Shown here piece by piece: positions 10,690 through 18,271 of a DNA stretch of 64,000 nt. The notes below the pieces were generated by a model that worked only from the letters and a program-made list of their open reading frames with translations, did no database searches and had not been told where the DNA came from. The stretch is from Actinomycetota bacterium (GTDB lineage Bacteria > Actinomycetota > Acidimicrobiia > Acidimicrobiales > Ilumatobacteraceae). Position 1 is the stretch's first letter. Each line of letters opens with the position of its first letter. The DNA is taken from assembly GCA_009726095.1 (NCBI GenBank), contig WLMZ01000002.1, positions 17,308 to 81,307 of the forward strand. Reading direction: 5' to 3'. The position numbers and the translations under genes were made by a program.

Positions 10690-11066
10690 TGGCGGCCCTC
10701 ACCAACCGCCGGTCGCTGCTGCCCTTTGCCGCCGACCTGCTTGCGGTCATCGTCTTTGTGGCCATCGGGCGCCGCACCCACGATGAAACCGGCAACGTCT
10801 TCGTCGGTGCCGCCAAGGTGGCAGCGCCGTTCCTCATCGCGGTCGCCGTCGGCTGGCTGGTGGCACGCGCGTGGGCGAACCCGCTCAGCAACGCCACCGG
10901 CGCCATCATCTGGCTCAGCACCGTGATCGTGGGGCTGCTACTGCGCCGCTTCGTGTTCGACCGCGGCACCGCCACACCGTTCATCATCGTTGCGACCGCC
11001 GCCCTGTGCGCGTTCATCATGGGTTGGCGCGGCATCACCCGCTGGTACCTCGCCCGCGACAACTGA
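10686..11066 (+). CDS. DUF3054-family membrane protein
   Basis: 126 residues with four hydrophobic segments (about residues 12-28, 43-61, 70-87 and 98-115) and the DUF3054 features FAADLLAVIVFVAIGRR, then GW..ARAW..P, and an R-rich LLRRFVFDRGTATPFIIVA segment. Function is unknown; the family is common in actinobacteria. Its ATG overlaps the flavin reductase stop (ATGA), so the two are co-translated. Confidence 0.85.
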   Translation: MMAALTNRRSLLPFAADLLAVIVFVAIGRRTHDETGNVFVGAAKVAAPFLIAVAVGWLVARAWANPLSNATGAIIWLSTVIVGLLLRRFVFDRGTATPFIIVATAALCAFIMGWRGITRWYLARDN

Positions 11067-11068
11067 AT

Positions 11069-11115
11069 CGAGCGGCGGAGCGGAGTCAGCGGCCGAGCGG
11101 CGGAGCGGAGTCAGC
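11069..11115. repeat. 22-bp direct repeat spanning a stop codon
   Basis: CGAGCGGCGGAGCGGAGTCAGC occurs at 11069-11090 and again, without change, at 11094-11115 (25-bp period). The second copy contains the minus-strand stop codon of the ThDP enzyme (11111-11113). It fills the gap between two convergent genes. Confidence 0.8.
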
Positions 11116-12733
11116 CCAGGTTCGACGTCCTGGGGTACTCGTCAGCAGGATCGGTGACGATGTTCACGAGATACGGCACTCCGGATGCAAATGCCCGGTC
11201 CATGGCCGGTCCGATCTGGGCGGCGTCAGTGACCAGTTCGCCTGCGCCACCGAGCGCGCGCACGACCTCGTCGTACCGGCAGCCCGGCTGCAGGTCGCAG
11301 GCCATGTCCCAGCCGTAGATCGCCTGCATCGGGTGCTTCTCCAGACCCCACATACCGTTGTTGCCCATCACCATCACCACGGGCAGGTCGTGGCGCACCA
11401 GCGAATCGGCGTCCATCAGGCTGAAGCCAGCGGCGCCATCGCCGAGTAGCAGCACCACCTGGCTCGACGGTCGCACCACCCGCGCCGCTGTTGCGTAGCC
11501 GAGTCCATTGCCCAGACACCCGTATGGGCCGGTGTCGAGCCAACAGCCGGGCTGCTTCACCTCCACGAACTTGCCCGCATACGAGGCGAAGTCGCCCCCA
11601 TCACAGATCACCACGGCGTCGTCGGCCAGGCGGCGGCCGAGTTCGCCATAGATGCGGCTCGGCCGGATCGGCGAGCTGTCGGCGGCCAGCAGCGCAGCGT
11701 CGGCCGCAATGCCAGCACGCTCGGCCGTGCGCAGCTCGGCGATCCAGTCCTCGTGATCGCGTCGATCTCCCGAGTAGTCGGCGAACGCTCGCAGAATCAG
11801 GGCCGTATCGCCGGCAGCGGTGGGCACGCTCACGTGCTGGGCGCGCTGCGCATCGCTGTCGACCACATGGGCCACCTGAGCGTTGCCGAACCGGCCGAAG
11901 CCCAGACGGAAGTCCAGTGGTGTGCCGAGCACCACCACCAGATCGGCACGCTGTTTCAACACGCCACGGGTGCGCAGGAACGCCAGCTCGTGCGATGCCG
12001 GCAACATACCGCGACCGAGTCCGTTGAAGAAGCACGGCACGCGCAGGTGCTCGACTGCCGCGCGTAGTTCGTCCCACGCACCGTCCCAGTAGACATCGCT
12101 ACCCACGATGAACGCCGGCCGTTCGGCGGCCGCGATCATGGCCACCAGCGCGGCGACCTCGTCGTCGTCGGGTGCCCGGCCCTTGCCGACGCATACGTCA
12201 ACATCGGGCACAGTGCCCGCAGCCGGACCGAACACGTCGAGCGGGAAGTCGAGAAACGTCGGCCCGCGGTGCGGTGTGAGCGACAGCCGGGCGGCCGCAT
12301 GCACCAGCTCGCCGGCCTGCGATGCGTCCTTCACGGTGCCGGCCGACTTGGTGATCGATTGCACCACCGGCACATGATCCATCTCCTGCAACGACCCCGA
12401 GCCCCAGCGACCCTCGGGGGCACGCCCGCCCAGGACCACCAGCGGCGAGCCGTTGAAGTACGCCGAGGTAATGGCCGACACCCCGTTGGTGATGCCCGGT
12501 CCGGCAGTGAGCGCGGCAAGGCCGGGGCGCCGCGTCAGCTTCGCGTAGGCCTCGGCTGCGAAGGTGGCGGTCTGTTCGTGGCGCACGTCGACCACGCGCA
12601 TGCCCTGGTTGCGCGCCGCGTCGTACAGCGGCCAGATGTGGCCACCGTTCAACGTGAACATCACATCGGTGCCGAAACCCAACATCGCCGCGATTGCTTG
12701 CTCGCCGGCATGCCCTTCAACGTTTGTTGTCAT
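11111..12733 (-). CDS. Thiamine-diphosphate enzyme of the acetolactate synthase-like family
   Basis: 540 residues. The catalytic Glu is in VRHEQTATFAAEAYA, the FAD/central domain includes LVVVLGTPLDFRLGFG, and the ThDP motif is LLGDGAAGFSLMDADS followed by NNGMWGLEKHPM. The shape resembles 2-hydroxyacyl-CoA lyase and ILVBL-type proteins more than anabolic IlvB, because the IlvB motif YLGMVRQWQ is replaced by MWGLEKHPM. It follows ilvD by 55 bases in the same direction and may share its transcript, but no small subunit accompanies it. Substrate is unassigned. Confidence 0.82.
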   Translation of the reverse strand: MTTNVEGHAGEQAIAAMLGFGTDVMFTLNGGHIWPLYDAARNQGMRVVDVRHEQTATFAAEAYAKLTRRPGLAALTAGPGITNGVSAITSAYFNGSPLVVLGGRAPEGRWGSGSLQEMDHVPVVQSITKSAGTVKDASQAGELVHAAARLSLTPHRGPTFLDFPLDVFGPAAGTVPDVDVCVGKGRAPDDDEVAALVAMIAAAERPAFIVGSDVYWDGAWDELRAAVEHLRVPCFFNGLGRGMLPASHELAFLRTRGVLKQRADLVVVLGTPLDFRLGFGRFGNAQVAHVVDSDAQRAQHVSVPTAAGDTALILRAFADYSGDRRDHEDWIAELRTAERAGIAADAALLAADSSPIRPSRIYGELGRRLADDAVVICDGGDFASYAGKFVEVKQPGCWLDTGPYGCLGNGLGYATAARVVRPSSQVVLLLGDGAAGFSLMDADSLVRHDLPVVMVMGNNGMWGLEKHPMQAIYGWDMACDLQPGCRYDEVVRALGGAGELVTDAAQIGPAMDRAFASGVPYLVNIVTDPADEYPRTSNLG

Positions 12734-12756
12734 GCCACAGCTTGACGCGGCCGGAC

Positions 12757-12794
12757 CGCATCGAGCGACTTACAGCGTGCCGAGCGATTTACAG
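12757..12794. repeat. Imperfect 19-bp tandem duplication at the ilvD stop codon
   Basis: On the minus strand CTGTAAATCGCTCGGCACG (12794-12776) is followed directly by CTGTAAGTCGCTCGATGCG (12775-12757), identical at 15 of 19 positions. The first copy holds the last Leu codon and TAA of ilvD; the second repeats both, out of use. Confidence 0.65.
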
Positions 12795-14507
12795 GGTGTT
12801 CGTGATGGCGCCGGTCTCGGCGCCCTGCACCAACTTGGCGTACTTGCCCAGCACCCCGCTGGTGTAGGGCGACTTGTTCGGCACCCAACCCTTGCGGCGC
12901 TCGGCGAGTTCGGTGTCGGACACCAGCAGGTCAAGGGTGAGACTGCGCACATCGACGCGGATGCGATCGCCGTCGCGCACGAACGCAATGGGGCCACCAT
13001 CAACGGCTTCGGGGGCGACGTGACCGATGCAGAAGCCCCAGGTGCCGCCGCTGAAACGACCGTCGGTGACGAGCGCACAGTCAGCGCCGCGTCCAGCACC
13101 CTTGAGCGCTCCGGTGATGGCGAGCATCTCGCGCATACCGGGGCCGCCCTTGGGGCCCTCGTAGCGGATGACGATGACGGTGCCGGGCTGCATGGAGCCG
13201 TTGAGGATGGCTGCCATGGCGCCGTCCTCGCCGTCGAACACGCGGGCCTCGCCCTCGAACAGCATCTGGTCTGCGCTGAGGCCGGCAACCTTGACGACCG
13301 AACCCTTCGGCGCCAGCGAACCGGTGAGGATGTTGATGCCACCCTCGGCGTGCAGCGGCTGGTCGAGCGGGTACACGACCACTCCATCGGGTGCTGGCGG
13401 ATCGATGAGGGCCAGGTTCTCGGCCATGGTCCGCCCCGTCACCGTCATCACGTCGCCGTGCAGCAGGCCGGCGTCGAGGAGATGCTTCATCACCACGGGG
13501 ACCCCGCCGACACGGTCGAGGTCGCTCATGTGGAACTTGCCACCCGGCTTCATGTCGGCGATGTGGGGCACCTTGGCAGCGATGCGGTTGAAGTCCTCGA
13601 GTTCCAATGCCACGCCCGCCTCGTTGGCGATGGCGAGCAGGTGCAGCACGGCGTTGGTGGAGCCACCGAGCGCGCTGGTGACGGCGATGGCGTTCTCGAA
13701 CGCCTGCTTGGTCATGATCTGGCGTGGTGTGATGCCGAGGCGGAGCATGTTGACCACGGCCTCGCCGGCCAGCACAGCATCGTCCTCGCGGCGGCGATCG
13801 ACGGCGGGCGGCGACGCCGACCCGGGCAGGCTCATACCCAGTGCCTCGGCAATGGAGCTCATCGTGTTGGCGGTGAACATGCCGCCGCAGGCGCCTTCAC
13901 CGGGGCATGCCTTGCGTTCGATCTCGCCGAGTTCTTCCTCGGTGATCTTGCCCATCGCACACGCGCCGACGGCCTCGAACACGCTGGTGATATCAAGCGC
14001 CACGCCGTTGTGGTTGCCGGGCAGGATGCTGCCGTTGTACACGAACACACTGGGCAGATCGAGCCGCGCCGCCGCCATGAGCATGGCCGGGATGCTCTTG
14101 TCGCAACCCGCAAGACCGACGAAGCCGTCGAGCCGTTCAGCGTGCATGACGCATTCGACCGAGTCGGTGATGACCTCACGGCTGACCAGCGATGCGCGCA
14201 TGCCCTCGTGGCCCATGCTGATGCCGTCACTGACCGTGATGGTGCCGAACTCCATGGGGAAACCGCCGGCGCTGCGCACGCCTTCCTTGGCGCGCTCGGC
14301 AAGCTTGCGCAGGGTCATGTTGCACGGCGTCACCTCGTTCCACGCGTTGGCGATCGCGATCTGGGGCTTGTCCCAGTCGTTGTCGGTCATGCCCACGGCG
14401 CGCAGCATGGCTCGTGCCGGCGCCTTCTGGTAGCCATCGGTGACGTCGCGGCTGCGGGGCTTGATGTCAACCGGGGTATCTGCAGGGGTCTTGGGCGAAG
14501 CGGCCAT
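12789..14507 (-). CDS. ilvD: Dihydroxy-acid dehydratase
   Basis: 572 residues. Iron-sulfur enzyme that dehydrates dihydroxy acids to the 2-oxo acids of valine and isoleucine; here it is separated from ilvBNC by about 9 kb. Cluster cysteines are recognisable in [25 protein letters not shown] and [14 protein letters not shown]. The C-terminal motif [22 protein letters not shown] is also present. ATG 14507 is six bases from TACCGT (14519-14514), consistent with leaderless initiation. The ThDP enzyme follows. Confidence 0.96.
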   Translation of the reverse strand: MAASPKTPADTPVDIKPRSRDVTDGYQKAPARAMLRAVGMTDNDWDKPQIAIANAWNEVTPCNMTLRKLAERAKEGVRSAGGFPMEFGTITVSDGISMGHEGMRASLVSREVITDSVECVMHAERLDGFVGLAGCDKSIPAMLMAAARLDLPSVFVYNGSILPGNHNGVALDITSVFEAVGACAMGKITEEELGEIERKACPGEGACGGMFTANTMSSIAEALGMSLPGSASPPAVDRRREDDAVLAGEAVVNMLRLGITPRQIMTKQAFENAIAVTSALGGSTNAVLHLLAIANEAGVALELEDFNRIAAKVPHIADMKPGGKFHMSDLDRVGGVPVVMKHLLDAGLLHGDVMTVTGRTMAENLALIDPPAPDGVVVYPLDQPLHAEGGINILTGSLAPKGSVVKVAGLSADQMLFEGEARVFDGEDGAMAAILNGSMQPGTVIVIRYEGPKGGPGMREMLAITGALKGAGRGADCALVTDGRFSGGTWGFCIGHVAPEAVDGGPIAFVRDGDRIRVDVRSLTLDLLVSDTELAERRKGWVPNKSPYTSGVLGKYAKLVQGAETGAITNTL

Positions 14508-14573
14508 GTCGCCACGGTAGCAATCGCACGCGTACGTTCCTGAGTTGGTTCCCCACGATTAGCCTTTCGCCCT
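14508..14573. promoter_or_regulatory. Divergent leaderless promoters, ilvD and dehydratase
   Basis: Minus-strand TACCGT (14519-14514) lies six bases before the ilvD ATG and plus-strand TAGCCT (14560-14565) lies eight bases before the GTG of the threonine-dehydratase-like gene. The 66-base gap leaves no space for untranslated leaders with ribosome-binding sites on either side. Confidence 0.6.
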
Positions 14574-15554
14574 GTGCCAACCACCCTGCAGCGCGGCGAG
14601 TCGCCCCCTCCCGACGTACGTCCCGAGCACATCGCCGAGGCCATGCAACGCATCGGTGGCCATGTGCGGCGCACGCCAGTCATCGCCACCCGCGCGGGCG
14701 AGCTCGGGCTCACATACGGCGTCACGCTGAAACTCGAACTGCTGCAGTACGCCGGATCGTTCAAGACACGAGGCGCATTCAATCGGGTCCTCAGCGCGGC
14801 GGCCCAAGGTGGCATCGGTTCGGCCGGGGTGATCGCTGCCTCGGGTGGCAACCATGGCGCAGCGCTGGCATTCGTGGCCGGCCAGCTCGGCTACCCGGCC
14901 GAGATCTTTGTGCCATCCACCAGCCCGGCGATCAAGCGCGACCGCATCGCCGGGTACGGCGCGCGCGTCAACGTGATCGATGGGTATTTCGACGACGCAC
15001 AGACGGCGGCGGTACAACGCCAACTCGCCTCGGGTGCGTTGGCCGTGCACCCCTTCGAACACATCGACATCGTCGCCGGCCAGGGCACGATGTCGATGGA
15101 GATCGATGATCAGGTCGGCGACTACGACACGCTCATCGTGGCTACCGGTGGCGGCGGGTTCATCGCCGGTCAGGCAGCCTGGGTGCAGGATCGCCGCCGG
15201 GTGGTCAGCGTCGAGCCGATCACGAGTTGCTGTCTGCACGCGGCGCGGCTCAACGGCGCCCCGGTACAGGTAGAGGTTGCGGGCGTGGCTGCCGACTCGC
15301 TCGGCACGCGTCAGCTCGGCGCCGTGGCGTGGTCGATCGTGCGCAACTACGTCGACGATGCGGTCCTGGTGCACGACGACGACATCCGCTCGACACAGCG
15401 CGCCCTCTGGGACGAGTTCCGCCTCGTGGTGGAACCAGGCGGGGCCGCTGCGCTGGCAGCCCTGCGATCGGGTGCCTATGTGCCCGAGGCCGGCGAGCGC
15501 GTCGTGGTGGCCGTGTGTGGCAGCAACTGCGACCCGGCTACCGTCACAGCCTGA
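14574..15554 (+). CDS. Threonine/serine dehydratase-like PLP enzyme (second copy)
   Basis: 326 residues, GTG start. Schiff-base K64 lies in YAGSFKTRGAFN and the substrate loop is ASGGNHGAAL; the phosphate loop is TGGGGFIAG. No ACT domain. It shares the fold-type II scaffold with the gene at 8591-9568 but differs throughout the Gly-rich motifs, so the two are paralogues rather than a recent duplication. The position opposite ilvD hints at 2-oxobutyrate supply for isoleucine, which is inference. Its 3' end overlaps the convergent amidohydrolase gene by 11 bases. Confidence 0.82.
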   Translation: MPTTLQRGESPPPDVRPEHIAEAMQRIGGHVRRTPVIATRAGELGLTYGVTLKLELLQYAGSFKTRGAFNRVLSAAAQGGIGSAGVIAASGGNHGAALAFVAGQLGYPAEIFVPSTSPAIKRDRIAGYGARVNVIDGYFDDAQTAAVQRQLASGALAVHPFEHIDIVAGQGTMSMEIDDQVGDYDTLIVATGGGGFIAGQAAWVQDRRRVVSVEPITSCCLHAARLNGAPVQVEVAGVAADSLGTRQLGAVAWSIVRNYVDDAVLVHDDDIRSTQRALWDEFRLVVEPGGAAALAALRSGAYVPEAGERVVVAVCGSNCDPATVTA

Positions 15555-16407
15555 ACACATCAACAGCGTTGTCGCGCAGGAACCGCTGCCACACGTGCTG
15601 GCGGAACGGCACCTCGCGTAGCTCGGCCACGATGCGATCGAGCGACAATCCCATTGGGTAGTACCCGGCGTACAGCACCTTGTTGACGCCTCGGGAGTTG
15701 GCGTAGTCCACGATCTCACGAGGAAAGTACTTCGGGGCGAACGCGCTGGTCATGTAGTAGAGACCCGGCCATTTCAGCATCAACTTCACGGCGAGTTCCT
15801 GCCACGGCTCGGCGCCATGACGCATCACGATGCGCAGATCGGGGAAGTCGTAGCAGACCTGATCGAAGTGCTCGACATGCTGGCAGAGCATGGGCACACG
15901 CGGCCCGGGGACACCGGCGTTGATGATCATCGGGATGTCGAGGTCGACACACGTTGCGTACAGCGGGTAATAGCGGGCATCGCTGACCGCCACCTGCGGC
16001 AGGCAACCCGAGGGGAACGAGGTGACGGCCTTGATCCCCCATTCGGCATGTGCAGTGCGGATACGGCGGATCGCTCCACCGATGTCGTTGGGGTCGGCAT
16101 CCACGCATGGGATGATGCGATCCGGATGTGCAAGGAGCGCCTTCACGGATTCGTCCGAGCCCATGTGCACCATGCCCCTCGCCACACCGCAGCGGTCCAT
16201 GTCGGCGAGCAGCATCGCCACCGTGTCGGTCTGCTCGTCGACATCACCGGGCACCTCGGTGAACATGTACTGGGCGGGCATCGTCATCACTTTCGACTCG
16301 GCGTCCTTCACCGCTCCGGCCAGGAACTGATAGTGGTCACCCGCAGTGCGCTTGGGGAACCCGATCATCAGATCGATGATGCCGATGTCGTCCATGGGAT
16401 GGCTCAT
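15544..16407 (-). CDS. Amidohydrolase-2 family protein lacking the usual metal ligands
   Basis: 287 residues. The fold is that of ACMSD-like amidohydrolases: a central PMIINAGVPGPR strand, LRIVMRHGAEPWQ and the terminal NKVLYAGYYPMGLSLDR. However, the opening motif, normally a D-x-H-x-H pair, reads IIDLMIGFPKR, and the late strand that usually ends in G-T/S-D-Y-P reads AGYYP, so HxH and Asp ligands are both absent. It may be catalytically inactive or use another mechanism. ATG 16407 is six bases from TATGGT (16419-16414). Confidence 0.75.
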   Translation of the reverse strand: MSHPMDDIGIIDLMIGFPKRTAGDHYQFLAGAVKDAESKVMTMPAQYMFTEVPGDVDEQTDTVAMLLADMDRCGVARGMVHMGSDESVKALLAHPDRIIPCVDADPNDIGGAIRRIRTAHAEWGIKAVTSFPSGCLPQVAVSDARYYPLYATCVDLDIPMIINAGVPGPRVPMLCQHVEHFDQVCYDFPDLRIVMRHGAEPWQELAVKLMLKWPGLYYMTSAFAPKYFPREIVDYANSRGVNKVLYAGYYPMGLSLDRIVAELREVPFRQHVWQRFLRDNAVDVFRL

Positions 16408-16446
16408 GAGCGCACCATAGATGCGACGTTCGCTACGTTGGGAACT
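16408..16446. promoter_or_regulatory. Divergent leaderless promoters, amidohydrolase and ybaK mini-ORF
   Basis: TATGGT on the minus strand (16419-16414) precedes the amidohydrolase ATG by six bases. TACGTT on the plus strand (16434-16439) precedes a GTG at 16447 by seven. That GTG opens a mini-ORF, not ybaK itself, whose ATG lies 45 bases past the box. Confidence 0.55.
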
Positions 16447-16488
16447 GTGACATCAGCGGCACGCCAGGCACCGAGGTCAAACACATGA
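16447..16488 (+). CDS. Candidate leaderless mini-ORF coupled to ybaK
   Basis: GTG followed by 12 sense codons and TGA would encode MTSAARQAPRSNT. A TACGTT box ends seven bases before the GTG, so the message could begin at the start codon. The TGA (16486-16488) overlaps the ybaK ATG (16485-16487) in an ATGA, so a terminating ribosome would sit on the ybaK start. The peptide sequence has no recognisable motif and its expression is inferred only from layout. Confidence 0.45.
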   Translation: MTSAARQAPRSNT

Positions 16489-17030
16489 AACCCGTCGCCG
16501 CCTCCGGCCCGAAGGCGGGGGCCAAGGGAGCAACCCCGGCGACCGTGCTGCTGCAACAGGCCGGCGTGGCCTTCAGCGTGCACGAGTTCGGACACGACCC
16601 TGGCGAGCGCCACTACGGTAAGGCAGCCGCCGAGGCACTCGGCGTCGACGAGAACCGCGTCTTCAAGACCCTGCTCGCTGCGCTCGATGGTGCCGCAACG
16701 GTGCCGGGAGTTGCATCGGCAACCACGGCCGTTGGCATCGTGCCGGTCAGTGGCCAGCTGTCGCTGAAGGAGCTTGCATCGGCCGTCGGCGCGAAGCGGG
16801 CAGAGATGTGCGACCCGGTCGTGGCGCAACGCCTCACCGGATACGTGGTCGGAGGAATCAGTCCCTTCGGCCAGCGCAAGGTGCTCCCCACGGTCATCGA
16901 TGAGACCTGTCTGCTGTTCGACACCATCTTCGTCAGCGGCGGTAAGCGCGGGTTCGACATCGAGATCGCTCCCGGCGATCTGATCTCGGTGCTACGCGCC
17001 GTGGTGGCCCCCATCGGCACCGCCCACTGA
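16485..17030 (+). CDS. ybaK: Cys-tRNA(Pro)/Cys-tRNA(Cys) deacylase, YbaK family
   Basis: 181 residues. YbaK hydrolyses Cys mis-charged on tRNA(Pro). Family features visible are ENRVFKTLLA near the catalytic Lys, GIVPVSGQLSLKELA, and TGYVVGGISPFGQRK, then DETCLLFDTIFVSGGKRGFDIEI. The first 20 residues are Ala/Gly-rich and poorly conserved. The ATG has only a weak GAGG-like site upstream; overlap with the stop of the preceding mini-ORF is the more distinctive feature. Confidence 0.92.
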   Translation: MKPVAASGPKAGAKGATPATVLLQQAGVAFSVHEFGHDPGERHYGKAAAEALGVDENRVFKTLLAALDGAATVPGVASATTAVGIVPVSGQLSLKELASAVGAKRAEMCDPVVAQRLTGYVVGGISPFGQRKVLPTVIDETCLLFDTIFVSGGKRGFDIEIAPGDLISVLRAVVAPIGTAH

Positions 17031-17045
17031 ACAACTCCGCGCGGG

Positions 17046-17960
17046 CTATCCGAGCGAGCGCCTGCGGTTTGCCTCCCGGCGTCGTAACGCTTCGATACGC
17101 GCCACCCGGCTGCGCGGCGATGGATGCGTCACCAACAGTTCGTCGCGAAGCGAAAGGCCCTCATTGTTCGTTTGCGTGGAAGCAACGCGACGCAGTGCTG
17201 TCGCAAGCTCGCGCCCGAAACCCATCTCGACCGCCCGTCGGTCGGCCTCGAACTCGGCACCCTTGCCGATGCGATTGGCAATCCTGTTGCTGAGCAACAG
17301 CGCAGCCAGGAACACCCAAGCGACTGCATTGAGCACTCCGCTGACCAACCGACCCACCGCCGTGAGCAGCGGGGAATGACTGGCGAAGCTGCGGGTGGCG
17401 GCCACCGCGACGTTCTGGAGGAAGAACCCCACCCGGGCGAGCACGAAGATGGGCAGGCTCAACCATTGGCGCAGCGTGAGCGCCACGGTGTGGAAACCCA
17501 GATGATGGGCGATCTCGTGCGCGAGCACACCGGTCATCTCGTCGCGCGGCAGCGCGTCGATGGCATACGACGTGACCACCAGCAGGCTGCCTCCGCACGC
17601 AAACGCATTGAGTTCGTCGGATGGAAGCACCGCAAGAGCGAACCGATGCGGCGGGATGCCCAGCTGTTGGGCCACGCTTCGCCAGGCCGGCTCGAGCCGG
17701 CGCGACTGTTCGACGGTGGCGCGGTGCGCACCCAGCATCCGCATGACCAACACGTTCTGCAACGGCCTCCAGAACATCACCACCACGGCGCCCAGATGCA
17801 GGCAGGCGAACAACCAGTACGGCACTCGCCACCATTCGCGAATCGGTAGCCAGAACACAGCGAGCGACAACAGCCACATCGGAATGATCGCGATGATGGG
17901 CAATGCGGCCGTCAGGGCAGACCGCTCCACAGACCGCCCGGCGCCGCGGTAACGGATCAC
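17046..17960 (-). CDS. Membrane-bound M48 family zinc metalloprotease
   Basis: 304 residues from GTG 17960. Two N-terminal transmembrane segments (about residues 17-36 and 44-62) precede the protease domain with zinc motif HEIAHH and downstream Glu ligand in EFEADRRAVEMG; two further hydrophobic stretches lie between them. It resembles HtpX/Ste24-type proteases that cleave membrane or lipoprotein substrates, here probably facing the cytoplasm. The frame is open upstream but the GTG is chosen because it overlaps the TGA of a short ORF (GTGA) that itself follows a TAGATT box. Confidence 0.85.
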   Translation of the reverse strand: MIRYRGAGRSVERSALTAALPIIAIIPMWLLSLAVFWLPIREWWRVPYWLFACLHLGAVVVMFWRPLQNVLVMRMLGAHRATVEQSRRLEPAWRSVAQQLGIPPHRFALAVLPSDELNAFACGGSLLVVTSYAIDALPRDEMTGVLAHEIAHHLGFHTVALTLRQWLSLPIFVLARVGFFLQNVAVAATRSFASHSPLLTAVGRLVSGVLNAVAWVFLAALLLSNRIANRIGKGAEFEADRRAVEMGFGRELATALRRVASTQTNNEGLSLRDELLVTHPSPRSRVARIEALRRREANRRRSLG

Positions 17961-18007
17961 GCCGATCGCCCGCGAGGTTGAGTTTGGAGATAGTGGAGCG
18001 CGTTCAC
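17957..18007 (-). CDS. Candidate leaderless mini-ORF coupled to the M48 protease gene
   Basis: GTG at 18007 opens 16 codons ending in TGA (17959-17957) and encodes MNALHYLQTQPRGRSA. TAGATT (18021-18016) lies eight bases upstream of the GTG. The TGA shares two bases with the GTG start of the protease gene, giving a GTGA overlap. This repeats the arrangement before ybaK and before the GH3 gene. No leader-peptide codon run is apparent. Confidence 0.45.
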   Translation of the reverse strand: MNALHYLQTQPRGRSA

Positions 18008-18205
18008 CCGCGCTCAATCTAGGTCCTCGACACACGATGAGTTTCGGGGCGATGCACGCCATGCTCGGTCTCCGTCAAGAATGTGGCGATGCTGTGCGGC
18101 CCACGACCACGGTGCGTGGATTTGCACGAACCATTGTCAAGCTTGAGCAAAGATCAACCGCTATCCCTGTACCGATTTCCAATTTTGATTATTCTGCAAA
18201 CCTGT

Positions 18206-18224
18206 ATCAGGTACCGCGCCTGAT
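18206..18224 (+). promoter_or_regulatory. Inverted repeat upstream of the HD-GYP gene
   Basis: ATCAGG-TACCGCG-CCTGAT is a 6-bp-arm dyad 48 bases before the HD-GYP start, in an AT-richer patch that also has TATTCT (18190-18195) as a possible -10 box. No convincing -35 was found. It could be an operator; the arms are short, so chance remains possible. The rest of 18022-18271 shows nothing else by eye. Confidence 0.3.
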
Positions 18225-18271
18225 CTTGAGCTTCGGAACGCGCAACGTGTGTTACGGGAAGGAGGTGCGGG

